DNA of 64,000 nucleotides from Sphingobium sp. Cam5-1 (lineage in GTDB: Bacteria > Pseudomonadota > Alphaproteobacteria > Sphingomonadales > Sphingomonadaceae), in the NCBI RefSeq assembly GCF_015693305.1, contig NZ_CP065138.1, positions 1,860,001-1,924,000 of the forward strand, in the 5' to 3' direction. The position numbers and the translations under genes are program-made. Under the pieces are notes generated by a model. It searched no databases. It was not told the origin of the DNA and saw nothing but the letters and a program-made list of their open reading frames with translations. Below, piece by piece: positions 9,780 to 19,368 of the stretch (positions are counted from its first letter, which is position 1; the number at the start of each line of letters is the position of its first letter).

Positions 9780-10970
9780 TCAGCTGATGCCCAATCCCCT
9801 ACTCCTGCCGCCAATGGTCCAGCTGATCGGACCCTCACGCATGACGCCAGACACGGGCTTGCCGACGGCCCGCTCGAGAACCGGGCGCCAGGGCACGAGG
9901 CTGAACTCATGCGCCCTCTCGATCACGGCATAGCGCTGGTCCCCAAGGGCCACGGCGCGGCGATAGATGCCCTCGATCGGCTCACCGCGCCGCGGCGTGA
10001 CATGTCTCAGCCCGGTTTCCTGTTCGATCTGCTGGCTGGTTCGGCTGAGCTCGCGCTGCTGGAGGACGACAAGCAAATCACGGCGGAGGCGGACAGTCTG
10101 TCCCTCCTGTTCTGCCAGCCCTTGCTCCACGAGCCATGCCTGCCGCTGGACAAGGCTCTTCCTAACATCCGCCCCGACCCACCGGAAAGCTGCTGCGGAT
10201 GATCGCTGGCCATCTCGCGGTCGAGCCACGTCGCGCCTTGATGAGTGGCGAGCTGTTCGAGTGGCCTGACCGACAGGGTCTCGATGCGAACCGGCAGGCG
10301 TCGGCCCTTCTCCCGTTCATAGCGTTCGGAGTTAGCCAGATGGTCCTGGCTGATGACCCAACTGCCGTCAGCTTGGCGGTCGGGCGCACCAATCAGACGC
10401 CGCATGGCCTCGAGCCGACGGACATGCATCTCTGCTGCGCTCTCGGTTATCGTCCTGTCTTGCGCGAGATGGAGGTCGACACTGTATCGGCCCTGATGCT
10501 GGGCAGCGATTTTAGCCACCGTGCGATCGACATCGCGTACCTCGACCGGTGCCGACGACAGGCGGACGATGCTGCCCGTTCGAACAGCCTGCTGGTCCTC
10601 GCCGATATCGGCATAGTGGCTGTGGCCATCAATGCCGTCGAGGATCAGATAGCGCCGGTCGCGATGCTCGTCGGACAGGCCAGTGGCGACGACCCTGCCG
10701 GTGATCGTCTTGCCCTGAGCGGGATCGTACAGGGCATGGTTGTGGGGCGGACGATGGATGCCTGCTTCCCGAAGCTCCCGGTTCAGCGTCCGGATAATGT
10801 CGCCGCGCTCGCCCATGCGCCGCAGCGTGGGCTCCAGTTCACGGTCGAGCGTCCAGCGACCGTTCCTGCCTTCCTCGGCCAGGCCGAGCCGGGACAGCGT
10901 GCGTAGCCGCTCAATGAGCGAAGCATGTTGGCCCGGATCGGCCTTGGTGACGGTGATGACACCCTCTTCG
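9780..10970 (-). pseudogene. Relaxase/mobilisation protein C-terminal part (DUF3363 type), broken
   Basis: The reading frame ending at 10007 carries residues typical of DUF3363 relaxases (LSRLGLAEEGRNGRW, HNHALYDPAQGKTITGRVV, GATWLDREMASDHPQQL). It then shifts near 10200 into the frame that ends at 9780 with VRKSLVQRQAWLVEQGLAEQ and YAVIERAHEFSLVPWRPVL. The N-terminal catalytic part is missing. Upstream, homology ends near 10970, where transposase sequence begins. It is therefore truncated and frameshifted. It marks an ancestral plasmid or conjugative element inside island A. Confidence 0.75.
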
Positions 10971-10983
10971 CTTGAGACTGCCG

Positions 10984-11566
10984 CGCTTCATCGTCCAGCG
11001 CGCGTCGATGTCTTTCTGGTTCGCCTTGGCCGGTTCGTCCGGCCAAATCTCGTCCGCCGCCTTGCCTTCCTTGATCAAGGCCTTCTCCTCGTCGGTCAGG
11101 TGCTGGCGCGGTGCGGCGATCACCGTCGCATCGATAATCTGCCGCCCTGCGCCAGATAACCGCTGGCATTCAGCCGCGCATCGAACAGCGCGAACAGCTT
11201 CTCGATCGCTCGGGCTTGCACCAGGTGCTCGCGGAACAGCCAGATCGTCTTGGCGTCGGGGCTCGGCACATTGGGCGTCAGGCCCAGAAACCGCAGGATC
11301 GACAGCCGGTCCCGGATCTGGAACTCCGCCTGATCGTCCGACAGATTGTACAGCACCTGGAGGACCAGCACCTTGAACATCATAACGGGATCATAGGGCG
11401 GTCTGCCGCCCTTCGCCCCATCCGAGCGCTTCAGCGCCTTCTCCAGACGGTAGCGGAACGGCTCGAAATCGACCACCTCGGCCAATGTCACCAGCGGATC
11501 GCCGCCCTTGGTAAGCCGCGCCAGATGTTCCTCGTAATTCCAAAAACCTGCCTGCCGCGCCATCAC
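10984..11566 (-). pseudogene. IS5-like transposase, N-terminal part, frameshifted and truncated
   Basis: The first 148 residues (MMARQAGFWNYEEHLARL, GGRPPYDPVMMFKVLVLQ, DRLSILRFLGLTPNVPSPD, TIWLFREHL) are typical of IS5-family transposases. A shift near 11140 moves the frame to IIDATVIAAPRQHLTDEEKAL and AKANQKDIDARWTMK, after which the gene joins relaxase sequence. The catalytic C-terminal half is absent, so the element cannot transpose. Its insertion or deletion explains the loss of the relaxase N-terminus. Confidence 0.75.
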
Positions 11567-11629
11567 CGCCTCCGATCATCGCGAAAGCAAGTGAATCACG
11601 ACGCCGGGGTAACCGCCAGAGGTTTTTCG

Positions 11630-11878
11630 AGGCGTCCGACTGGTTCCGCAAGGCCCTCGCCGAACGCAACATCACGGCCTGCATCCCGTCAAAGCGGAAC
11701 CGGAAGGTGCCGATTCCGCAAGACGCTATGCTATATCGCCAGCGTCACAAGATCGAGAATAGGTTCGACAGGCTCAAGGACTGGCGCCGCATCCATACCC
11801 GCTACGACCCGCCGCGCTCACACCTTCATGTCGGCCATCTGCATCGCTGCAATCGTCATCTTCTGGATTAATCAATGA
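11630..11878 (+). mobile_element. IS5/IS427-type transposase C-terminal fragment
   Basis: On the plus strand the frame reads SDWFRKALAERNITACIPSK, then RQRHKIENRFDRLKDWRRIHTRYD. This is the hallmark C-terminal region of IS5-group transposases with the YREK-like segment. Near the end the frame changes to AHTFMSAICIAAIVIFW, so the fragment is frameshifted as well as truncated. It faces the other IS remnant and separates the plasmid debris from the TonB receptor gene. Confidence 0.7.
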
Positions 11879-11912
11879 GTCCTGTTCTTAGGTAGCTACC
11901 CGGCGGCGCCTC

Positions 11913-14141
11913 TTATCTCAATTTGAATGTAATCGATGCACCAACCCATCGTGGCCGGGCAAATACATGTTGGGCAAGCGAGATAAAAGACAGATCGGTG
12001 CTGTATACGAGGTACTTCTGGTCAGTAACGTTCTGGACAAAGACTGCAATGTCGAACGGCGCCTTAGAGGGCTTGAACTCCGCGCGAATGTTGCCAATTG
12101 CATAGTCCTTCTGCAGGCTAATCGGGGAGTTAAACGTATCAAAATATTGGGTTGAATTCCATTTCCAGTCGGTCTGAAGGGCCATCTCGTTTGACCCAAC
12201 ATTCCACTCGTAGCGAGCCATGCCGCCAAAACTCCACTTGGGTGCCTGGGGCATGCGGCGGCTTAAGCGCTCGCCAGTCGGCATTGCTATATCGCGGACC
12301 TTGGCGTCCAAATAGGTGCCAAACAGGCTGAAGGTTAAAGCATCTGACACCCTTCCGTCTATTTGAAGTTCTACACCATCGATTCGCGCATCTTTGTTCG
12401 TAATGAACTGGGTCGTACCGATAACCGAGTAGGCTTGATAGCCATCATAATCATAATGGAATATCGATCCATTAAAGTGCAGTTTTCGATCAAATAGAGT
12501 TAGCTTGAAACCTCCCTCGTAATTTGTCAAAATTTCTTCACCGTAATTAATTCGGTCAATATCTGGCGGGACATAGCCCAGAGTGCCGAATCCGCCTGCT
12601 TTAGTACCGCGATTTGCGCTCACGTAGAAAAGTGCCGAATTGCTAGGCTTGAAATCTAACTCCACCTTGCCACTGTAATTGTTGAAAGTCTTAGATGAAA
12701 TTTCGGGGTGCGTTATGCGGTTTACAACTGTATTTAGGACACCGTTGTCTGATACTCCATAGTCAAGCGTCTTTCGTTCCCAACTGTACCGTGCGCCCAC
12801 TATTGCGGAAAAAACGTTGGAGAATGGATATTCGACTTGACCGAATACAGCTTCAGATTGGGTTCGGATATCTGTATAATAGTCGAGACGGTCGAAAAAT
12901 AAAGGAAAGTCTGCAACGTATTGGTTGGCAGTCTTTAAACGGAAAAGATATCCCCCGACGGTCCAGTTTATCCCGCTGGTCTCACCGCTTAGGCGGAGCT
13001 CTTCAGACCATTGCTCTAGCTGTTGACGGGAGTCATAAGTAAATATGTCATTGGGACTACCGTCTCCATCATCCTGATATAGCTTCTTCAGATTCTGATA
13101 GTCGGTAATTGAGGCGAGGGTCGCAAAGCCGAAATCATGTGTAAGCCGTGCGGTAGCCGAATAATAAGTACGGTCAAACACGCCTAGCCGGTTCGTATTG
13201 CTGACGTAAATGTCATCATTTGCATCTTTGTAACCAAAAAGATCGCAGCCGTTGCAGGTGCCGTACGGATTATCGTTGGGACCTACTGGTGCGCCGACGC
13301 CAAATTCATTCTGGATTGTTGTCGTGTGGCCATACAATCCGGCTGAATCATTGGCGTTACGCAGCAACTGGCCCTTCACGAGCAGCGTAGTGGATGGTCC
13401 GACATCAGCCGCTAGCTGCAGACGGCCAGCATAGAAATTGGTATAGCCCTTGTCGCGGCCCTGATCGTTGCTCAGATAGCCATCGTTATGGTTCGTGGAG
13501 ATCGATAAGCGGGCGCGCACGCTGTCATTGACTGGGCCACTTATCGCTGCTTCAGTGCTAATCTGGCCATAACTGCCGACGGTGAGCGTTCCAAAGCCTT
13601 CAAGTTCGCGAGATGGCTTGGCAGTGAATACCTGGACTAGCCCGCCGGTAGCATTGCGACCGAACAAGGAACCTTGTGGTCCGCGAAGGGTTTCGACTCT
13701 TTCAAGGTCGAAGTTTTGGCCGCTAATTGCTCCCAGCGATGCGACATACACCTCATCGTTATAGAACGCGACCGGTCCCTCTTGGGAATCGGCAAAGTCG
13801 TTTTGTGATACGCCCCGGATATTAAACACGACTTGGGTCGCGCTGTATGTGTTTGCCTGTACGCTCGGTATCTGATTAGTAATGGCGCTTATGTCTTGCC
13901 TGCCCAACGAAGCAAGACCATCAGCACCGATGGCCGAAATGGCAACTCCTACTTTCTGGATATTTTGGACGCGCCGTTGTGCTGTCACGGTGATTTCACC
14001 GATCTCTGTCGATTCCACTGCCGACGTCTTTTCCTTAGGTTCATCAGCTTGCTGCGCGTAGGCCGCGTTGCTTGCTATCGATGTTGCCAGGAGTGCTGCT
14101 GTTAGAGGTCGGCGGCACAGCAATCTAGTCATCTTGTTCAT
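11913..14141 (-). CDS. TonB-dependent outer membrane receptor
   Basis: This 742-residue receptor has a signal peptide ending near AYAQQA. A TonB-box-like stretch (GEITVTAQRR) and the plug domain (VFNIRGVSQNDF, LRGPQGSLFGRNATGG) follow, and then a long beta-barrel ending with the aromatic-poor terminus ASITFKLR. Such receptors import siderophores or aromatic, terpenoid and sugar substrates across the outer membrane using TonB energy. It lies 76 bases downstream of, and co-directional with, an acetoacetate-decarboxylase-like gene, so uptake and metabolism of one substrate is likely. The base composition is clearly less GC-rich than that of the neighbours, a sign of separate acquisition. Substrate unknown. 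Confidence 0.92.
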   Translation of the reverse strand: MNKMTRLLCRRPLTAALLATSIASNAAYAQQADEPKEKTSAVESTEIGEITVTAQRRVQNIQKVGVAISAIGADGLASLGRQDISAITNQIPSVQANTYSATQVVFNIRGVSQNDFADSQEGPVAFYNDEVYVASLGAISGQNFDLERVETLRGPQGSLFGRNATGGLVQVFTAKPSRELEGFGTLTVGSYGQISTEAAISGPVNDSVRARLSISTNHNDGYLSNDQGRDKGYTNFYAGRLQLAADVGPSTTLLVKGQLLRNANDSAGLYGHTTTIQNEFGVGAPVGPNDNPYGTCNGCDLFGYKDANDDIYVSNTNRLGVFDRTYYSATARLTHDFGFATLASITDYQNLKKLYQDDGDGSPNDIFTYDSRQQLEQWSEELRLSGETSGINWTVGGYLFRLKTANQYVADFPLFFDRLDYYTDIRTQSEAVFGQVEYPFSNVFSAIVGARYSWERKTLDYGVSDNGVLNTVVNRITHPEISSKTFNNYSGKVELDFKPSNSALFYVSANRGTKAGGFGTLGYVPPDIDRINYGEEILTNYEGGFKLTLFDRKLHFNGSIFHYDYDGYQAYSVIGTTQFITNKDARIDGVELQIDGRVSDALTFSLFGTYLDAKVRDIAMPTGERLSRRMPQAPKWSFGGMARYEWNVGSNEMALQTDWKWNSTQYFDTFNSPISLQKDYAIGNIRAEFKPSKAPFDIAVFVQNVTDQKYLVYSTDLSFISLAQHVFARPRWVGASITFKLR

Positions 14142-14217
14142 ATTCCTCCCCTGAAATTTTGCTTTGTGGCCAAGATCTGCGCCGTAATGAGGGTATCAGT
14201 CAGCTCCTCTGAAAAGG

Positions 14218-15075
14218 TCAAAGACGCGTAGGATTGTCCGAGTGGCCAAATCCAGCTTGTGCGCGCAGCTTCTTGGCCAAAGCCATCCGTTCCTGAGAAT
14301 ACTGCCTCGGATTTTGCAAATTCTCGGTCGCTACGACTCGTGGCCAACCGAATTCAAAATCATAACGGTCGATCCGCGCCGCGACGATTTCGACCGGGCC
14401 CAGAAACGAAAGCGGATCGGTCGGCCCGTCAAAGAACTGGATGTTTGCGTCGCCGCCATTCACAGAGTGAAACACGGCAGCGTCGTCGGGGTCCGTAGCG
14501 ATAACATCCAGAGGCAAAGCTCCGCTCGCATCCACCTGCCCATGTGGACGCACTTGAAGGTAAGGGTCCGAGTCGCCAAAGCCGGGGATGTGGGGCCATG
14601 CGCTTGCGTTCAGCGGTTCCCTTTCTTCGAAGTTGATGATGGCGAGTGTGTAGCCGTCCTTCTTAACTTCGATATGGAAGCGCCCATCATGCTCGACCCA
14701 ACTGAGCTCCGCATGCTTTTTCGGCCAGCCCCAAAGCTCTCGGCCGGCCGATACTCCAAATCCACTGTTTAAATATTCAAGAAAGCAGTGGCGGCCACGC
14801 ATCTCACCGTAAGACACAGGCATACCAATATCAAACAGCAGCGCGTTGCGTTCGGTGGCATTCTCCATCAATATCCGATCAAAATGACTTAGCCAGAGAC
14901 AGAAATACTCACCTTCGGCTATCTCCGGCTTTAAAGGCCAAGCGACTAAATCAGAGAGTGTGCCGGGTCTGGCCTTTCCTATGATCGTTATAAGCGAAGA
15001 ATTCTTGAATATGTGCTTGGGGCGTTCATAGAACGGGCTCCAGGTCGGAAGGGGATAAAATTCAGGGTTTGCCAT
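14218..15075 (-). CDS. Acetoacetate decarboxylase family protein
   Basis: The product is 285 residues. Family features are the segment GRELWGWPKKHAEL with the paired lysines near residues 119-120. In acetoacetate decarboxylase the first of these forms the Schiff base. IGMPVSYGEMRGRHCFLEYL lies upstream of it. Many homologues are not true acetoacetate decarboxylases but act on other beta-keto or retro-aldol substrates, so the reaction is open. The start at MANPEF is chosen because GGAGG precedes it by 5 bases. The gene probably heads a two-gene operon with the TonB receptor, and both are relatively AT-rich. Confidence 0.85.
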   Translation of the reverse strand: MANPEFYPLPTWSPFYERPKHIFKNSSLITIIGKARPGTLSDLVAWPLKPEIAEGEYFCLWLSHFDRILMENATERNALLFDIGMPVSYGEMRGRHCFLEYLNSGFGVSAGRELWGWPKKHAELSWVEHDGRFHIEVKKDGYTLAIINFEEREPLNASAWPHIPGFGDSDPYLQVRPHGQVDASGALPLDVIATDPDDAAVFHSVNGGDANIQFFDGPTDPLSFLGPVEIVAARIDRYDFEFGWPRVVATENLQNPRQYSQERMALAKKLRAQAGFGHSDNPTRL

Positions 15076-15561
15076 AGTGCCTCCTATAGACTTGCAAAGA
15101 TCCCCACCGCACTTGGCATTTACGGAAGAAGGGTCGTTATGCAGCACGGAATTGACAGCCTTTTCCGGTCGGTACTCATTTCTAACCGATATCTACTGCT
15201 TCCGATCTACATGAGGGGTGGATGCGTTTGTGTGGTTCGGCAATACCCCGGCGAGGGTAGCCGCCAACCACTCGTGGTTCATGCCGCGACCCAATTTCAA
15301 AGGTTTTGCCAGTGACAGACTTGAAGTTACGCACCTGCATCACGGGCGCTGGCGAGGTAAGCTTCCCAAACTCGGGGCATGGATCTCCGGCTGGGTCCAT
15401 CAAAACAGCTTTAGAGGCGATCCTTTACCCTATCTGCAGTCACGAGTGACTGGTTTGGACGAGAGCAGCCGTTCAAGGTTGGGCTACGAAATGTCCTGAT
15501 CTGTGAAGGGTTTCGGGCGCTTGCGTACGAAAGCCTCCAGTGCAGGAACCCACGCACCGGC
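15076..15561. other. 486-bp region without a supported gene
   Basis: It holds the upstream region of the acetoacetate-decarboxylase-like gene (left part), and I see no recognisable protein in the rest. Short frames on both strands show no domain. It may be debris at the junction between the low-GC pair and the recombinase remnant. Confidence 0.4.
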
Positions 15562-15980
15562 TCAACCGGAAGGTGCCCTGCCTTCCATCACGGCCACGAT
15601 CTGGTCGAGCGGGCTGGCCACCGCCCGCATCGTCTTGCTCGAGACCTGGGTATAGATGCCGGTCGTGTTGATGTTCACGTGTCCCAGCAGCACCTGGATG
15701 ACCCGGATATCGACGCCTTGCTCGAGCAGGTGTGTGGCAAACGAGTGGCGCAGTGTATGCGGGCTTACCCGCTTGTGGATCTCGGCGCGCTCGGCCGCTT
15801 ACTGCACGACGCGGTGCAACTGGCGAGCCGAGACCGGATCCGTGCCGCTGCGGCCGGGGAACAGCCAGCCATGAGGTAGCATCACTCCGCGCCGCTTGCC
15901 TTCGCGCCACCATTGACGGAGCAAGTCCAGCAGGTGCGGTGAGAGCATGGCGTTGCGGTCCTTGCGTCCCTTGGACGCAG
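15562..15980 (-). pseudogene. Tyrosine recombinase (XerC/IS91-associated type), C-terminal remnant with internal stop
   Basis: The minus strand reads KGRKDRNAMLSPHLLDLLRQ and then REGKRRGVMLPHGWLFPG. After a TAA at 15799-15801 it continues with [38 protein letters not shown] and the end EGRAPSG. This contains the HxxR, the second histidine and the catalytic tyrosine of a tyrosine recombinase. The N-terminal domain is missing because the remnant abuts the 3' end of the neighbouring integrase gene. The internal stop and truncation make it non-functional. Confidence 0.8.
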
Positions 15981-17201
15981 TATCTTCCGCTCGTCCTTCA
16001 GCCGATCCAGATAATCACTCCACCATTGCGCCATTTCGACACGTTCATTCCAGACGGGTCCACGAGCATAAGCCGCTCGAACGCAATCGCGATCCTTGTG
16101 CGCTAACGCCCGCTCAATCGCATCCGGATGCCACTTACCGCACTCATTCAGGAGAGTGGACGCCATGGACCGAAAGCCATGCGCCGTCATCTCGTAGCCT
16201 GAATAACCCAGCCGCCGCAGGCCCGCATTGACGGTATTCTCTGACATCGGATTTGCCGCGCTTCTGATCGAAGGAAAAACATACTTCCCCCTCCCGGTTA
16301 GATTTCTGATCTCCGTCAGGATCGCCAAAGCCTGCCGCGACAGAGGCACCTGATGTTCGACCCGTCCCTTCATCTTTGCGGGCGGAATGCGCCAGACGGA
16401 CTTCACCACATCGATCTCTGTCCATTCGGCTTTCCGGAGTTCCCCCGGCCGAACGAAAAGGTGCGCCGACAACTGCAGGGCCCAGCGCGTCAGCGGCTGC
16501 CCCTCATATCCATCTATGGCACGTAGCATCTCGCCCGCCCGTTCGGGATCGAGAATGGCCGCGTGATGCTTGACCTTGGGTATGGTCAGCGCACCACGAA
16601 GATCGCGCGTCGGATCTCCAGCCGCCCATTGAGATGCCACTGCGTAACGAAATACCTGCCCGATGAAATTCAGCGCACGTTTCGCACTCTCATGCCGTCC
16701 CTTCTTCTCGATTGGCCGCAGAGCTAGCAGCACCTCCATCGGCTGGATTTCGGAGACTGGCCGCTTCCCCAGAACAGGAAAGACGAGCTTGATGAACCAG
16801 CGCCTTTTCTTGATGGTCGCTTCCGCAAGCCCCTCGCGCTCCTGCTTTTCCAGAAGCATTTCGGCCACCTTGGAAAAGCTGTTTTCCGCGCTGATCCTGG
16901 CGGCTGCCTTAGCCTTCTGCTTTTCGAGAGCGGGGTCCAAGCCAGTAGCATGCACCTCCCGCGCCTCGTCCCGCAATATACGGGCTCGCTTGAGAGACAC
17001 ATCCGGATAAGCGCCAAGCGAGAGTAGCTTTTCGACCTTCTTGAACCGTCCTTGGGCATCAAGCCCATCGATCCGAAATTTCAATCTCCATAGCCGGCTG
17101 CCATTTGGGCTGATCAGGAGGAAAAGGCCGCGCTCGTCAGCGACCTTGTAAGGCTTGTCCTGAGGTTTCAGCCCCCTGATTCTCGCGTCCGAAAGCGCCA
17201 T
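15882..17201 (-). CDS. P4-type tyrosine integrase of island A
   Basis: The protein is 439 residues, slightly longer than usual. An N-terminal arm-binding domain (MALSDARIRGLKPQDKPYKV, GLFLLISPNGSRLWRLKFR) is followed by the catalytic domain. RPGEL carries the first arginine near 250, HGFRSMASTLLNE the HxxR near 341, ALAHKDRD the second histidine, and AAYARG the tyrosine near 378. The last 25 or so residues are not family sequence. They are read out of frame from the adjacent recombinase remnant, so the original tail was replaced. Its 5' end faces an attachment site now 7.4 kb away because a Tn7-like element lies between. It closely parallels the integrase at 57532-58761. Confidence 0.9.
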   Translation of the reverse strand: MALSDARIRGLKPQDKPYKVADERGLFLLISPNGSRLWRLKFRIDGLDAQGRFKKVEKLLSLGAYPDVSLKRARILRDEAREVHATGLDPALEKQKAKAAARISAENSFSKVAEMLLEKQEREGLAEATIKKRRWFIKLVFPVLGKRPVSEIQPMEVLLALRPIEKKGRHESAKRALNFIGQVFRYAVASQWAAGDPTRDLRGALTIPKVKHHAAILDPERAGEMLRAIDGYEGQPLTRWALQLSAHLFVRPGELRKAEWTEIDVVKSVWRIPPAKMKGRVEHQVPLSRQALAILTEIRNLTGRGKYVFPSIRSAANPMSENTVNAGLRRLGYSGYEMTAHGFRSMASTLLNECGKWHPDAIERALAHKDRDCVRAAYARGPVWNERVEMAQWWSDYLDRLKDERKILRPRDARTATPCSHRTCWTCSVNGGAKASGAE

Positions 17202-17234
17202 CAGTCGATCATCCCATCTGCCTCGACCGCTTCC

Positions 17235-17288
17235 TGGGGGTATCGCGTTTCACGCTTTAGCCTCATACCCCTTCCCGATACCCCCAAT
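17235..17288. repeat. Probable integrase arm-type sites of island A
   Basis: TGGGGGTAT (17235-17243, inverted), ATACCCC (17265-17271) and ATACCCCCA (17278-17286) lie just upstream of the integrase gene. The same arrangement, one inverted and two direct copies, occurs upstream of the other integrase with the core ATGCCCCCA. Arm-site function is inferred from this parallel. Confidence 0.45.
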
Positions 17289-17393
17289 GGGGAACGGACA
17301 GGCATGGACGGCGACAAACGCACCTGACCAGAAAGAGTGAATTTTTAGCAGATTTCCGCCGTTTTTTCAACCTGAAGTGGATGCTGGCGGAGG

Positions 17394-17398
17394 AGGTA
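17394..17398. repeat. 5-bp target site duplication AGGTA (left)
   Basis: AGGTA directly precedes the left transposon end and recurs directly after the right end (24591-24595). A 5-bp duplication is standard for Tn7- and Tn5053-type transposons. It fixes the borders of the element. Confidence 0.75.
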
Positions 17399-17505
17399 TG
17401 CCAAGGCTACTTAAGGCCGGTTTATGTAGCACCCCGGAAATCCTGGTCGGATCGGCGATTGTGCTACTTAATGGACCATAAGAACTCAGCGATCTGCTAC
17501 TTAAC
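17399..17505 (+). repeat. Left end of the Tn7-like element with three GCTACTTAA repeats
   Basis: Copies of GCTACTTAA lie at 17406-17414, 17463-17471 and 17496-17504, all in one orientation. The outermost is embedded in the terminal inverted repeat. These are the likely TniA (TnsB-type) binding sites. Confidence 0.75.
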
Positions 17506-17581
17506 GGTGGTGCACCGAAAAAGCAATATCCCGGCCCTTGGCCCCGCCCATATTGCCTAGCCCGCCGGGCCCGATACAACG

Positions 17582-19357
17582 ATGCCCCCTCCCTGGAGAC
17601 AGCCGTTGATCGACCCGAATACCCGCCTTGCATTTTCCGTCGTAGAGAACCCTGGCGTCTATGCGCTTCTCTTGGGGTCAGGCATTTCCCGCGCGGCGGA
17701 GATACCGACGGGGTGGGACATCACGCTCGATCTGGTCCGGCGGGTCGCCGCGGCAGAGGGTGTGACGGATGTGTCCGACTGGGCCGCATGGCACATCGAG
17801 AAGTTCGGGGGCGAGCCCGGCTATTCCTCGCTGCTCGACGCGCTGTCGGTCACGCCAACGGAGCGCCGGTCGATCCTGCACCATTACATCGAGCCGTCGC
17901 AGGACGACCTGGATGCTGGGCGACGCATCCCGACACTGGCGCATCATGCGATTGCCCGTATGGTGCAGTCTGGCTTCATAAAGGTCGTGGTCACGACGAA
18001 CTTCGACCGATTAATGGAGACGGCGCTGAGCATGGTGGGCGTCGAGCCGATCGTCATCAAATCGGTGGACGATCTCGCCGGCGCTAGCCCGCTTCCCCAC
18101 AGCCGCTGCTATCTGCTCAAGATCCACGGCGACTATCTGGACAATCGCATCCTCAATACCGAGGACGAACTGGCCGCCTACCCCGGCGAATATAATGCAC
18201 TGCTCGATCGCATCCTCGACGAATATGGATTGATCGTGTCGGGCTGGTCCGGCGATTGGGATCCGGCGCTACGGTCGGCGCTAACGCGTGCTCCCAACCG
18301 GCGCTACCCGACATGGTGGGCATCACGGGGCGAGCCGTCCACCGCCGCCGACGATCTAATATCCGCGCGCGCCGCCACCGTCATCCCGGTCACTGACGCC
18401 GACAGCTTCTTCGTCCAGCTGGCCGATGGGGTCGAGGTTCTGGAGAAGGCCCGGCGGCCGGCGCCGGAGACGATCGAGATGCTGATCGCCGCAACGAAGC
18501 GGAACCTTGCTTCCCCCGAACGGAGGATCGAACTCGGCGACATGATCGCGAACGAGGCAGAGCGAGTGATCAGGCGGATCAAGAGTGAGGAGTTTCCGGT
18601 CCAGCACCCCAGCGTGACGAACGACGTGCTCATAGAGAGATGGCAGGCGCTTGAAGCCGTCGCCGAGCCGCTCGCCCGGATGGGCGGTATCGCAGGTCGG
18701 TGGGGCGATGGGAGCGAGTTCGACCATATGCGATCTGCCGTGAAGGCGATCGTCGGGAGCCAGCCCGATAACGGCAATCAGGCCCTCATCGGTGTTGCGA
18801 ACTATCCTGCCTACCTGCTCTATCATACCTACGCCCTTGGCATGACAAAGGCGGAGCGCTGGAAGGACCTGTTCAGGTGGTTCACGATGCCGTTGACCCG
18901 GCGACACCGGCAAACTTCGCTGGCCATAAATTCGATCTTCCTTTCGTACTGGGACGGCGTCGAGTTGGACTGGTGGAAGCGATGGCCTGGTCTGGACCGG
19001 CGCAAAACGGCGTGGGCGGACCACATGATAGATGCGATCGTGCCGTGGTCGCGCGACTTCGGGCTGATCGGCGGCGAGGCAGTCGACAACTTCCATACGC
19101 TTGAGGTGCTCGGCGGCTTCGCCAATCTGACCGGATCCGACGCGGAATACCTCTCCAAACTGAACGATCCCATCTGGATGCCATGTGGTCAGACAGGCTG
19201 GAACGTCGACGCCCGCGCCGCCATCGTGGAAAGGCTACAGGCGCCCGACGTCCAGCCGCAGATCCTTGCCGTCGGCTTCTGCCGCGGATCAGCCGAGCAT
19301 TGGGCCGGATGCCTGAATGCGTTCGACCAGCTGAGCCGGCGCATGGGCTGGTGGTGA
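17582..19357 (+). CDS. SIR2-domain protein, transposon cargo, probable defence NADase
   Basis: The protein is 591 residues. The N-terminal 280 residues carry a SIR2-like Rossmann fold: LLLGSGISRAAEIPTGWDI near residue 30, VVVTTNFDRLMETAL near 137, LLKIHGDYLD near 180, and VSGWSGDWDPALR near 220. The C-terminal 300 residues are of unknown fold. SIR2 domains in stand-alone phage-defence proteins hydrolyse NAD+, but no experiment supports this one. It is the first gene after the left transposon end, the position where Tn7-like elements carry cargo. The ribosome binding site before the ATG is weak, so a slightly later start is possible. Confidence 0.8.
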   Translation: MPPPWRQPLIDPNTRLAFSVVENPGVYALLLGSGISRAAEIPTGWDITLDLVRRVAAAEGVTDVSDWAAWHIEKFGGEPGYSSLLDALSVTPTERRSILHHYIEPSQDDLDAGRRIPTLAHHAIARMVQSGFIKVVVTTNFDRLMETALSMVGVEPIVIKSVDDLAGASPLPHSRCYLLKIHGDYLDNRILNTEDELAAYPGEYNALLDRILDEYGLIVSGWSGDWDPALRSALTRAPNRRYPTWWASRGEPSTAADDLISARAATVIPVTDADSFFVQLADGVEVLEKARRPAPETIEMLIAATKRNLASPERRIELGDMIANEAERVIRRIKSEEFPVQHPSVTNDVLIERWQALEAVAEPLARMGGIAGRWGDGSEFDHMRSAVKAIVGSQPDNGNQALIGVANYPAYLLYHTYALGMTKAERWKDLFRWFTMPLTRRHRQTSLAINSIFLSYWDGVELDWWKRWPGLDRRKTAWADHMIDAIVPWSRDFGLIGGEAVDNFHTLEVLGGFANLTGSDAEYLSKLNDPIWMPCGQTGWNVDARAAIVERLQAPDVQPQILAVGFCRGSAEHWAGCLNAFDQLSRRMGWW

Positions 19358-19368
19358 GATGACCGCGG

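Noticed and set aside
15182..15403. 73-codon minus-strand frame upstream of the decarboxylase-like gene
   Set aside because: No similarity to any family I know and atypical composition; treated as non-coding.
17406..17505. GCTACTTAA repeats as a possible CRISPR array
   Set aside because: Units are only 9 bp, spacing is irregular (57 and 33 bases), and inverted copies at the other transposon end show they are transposase sites. No cas genes in the window.
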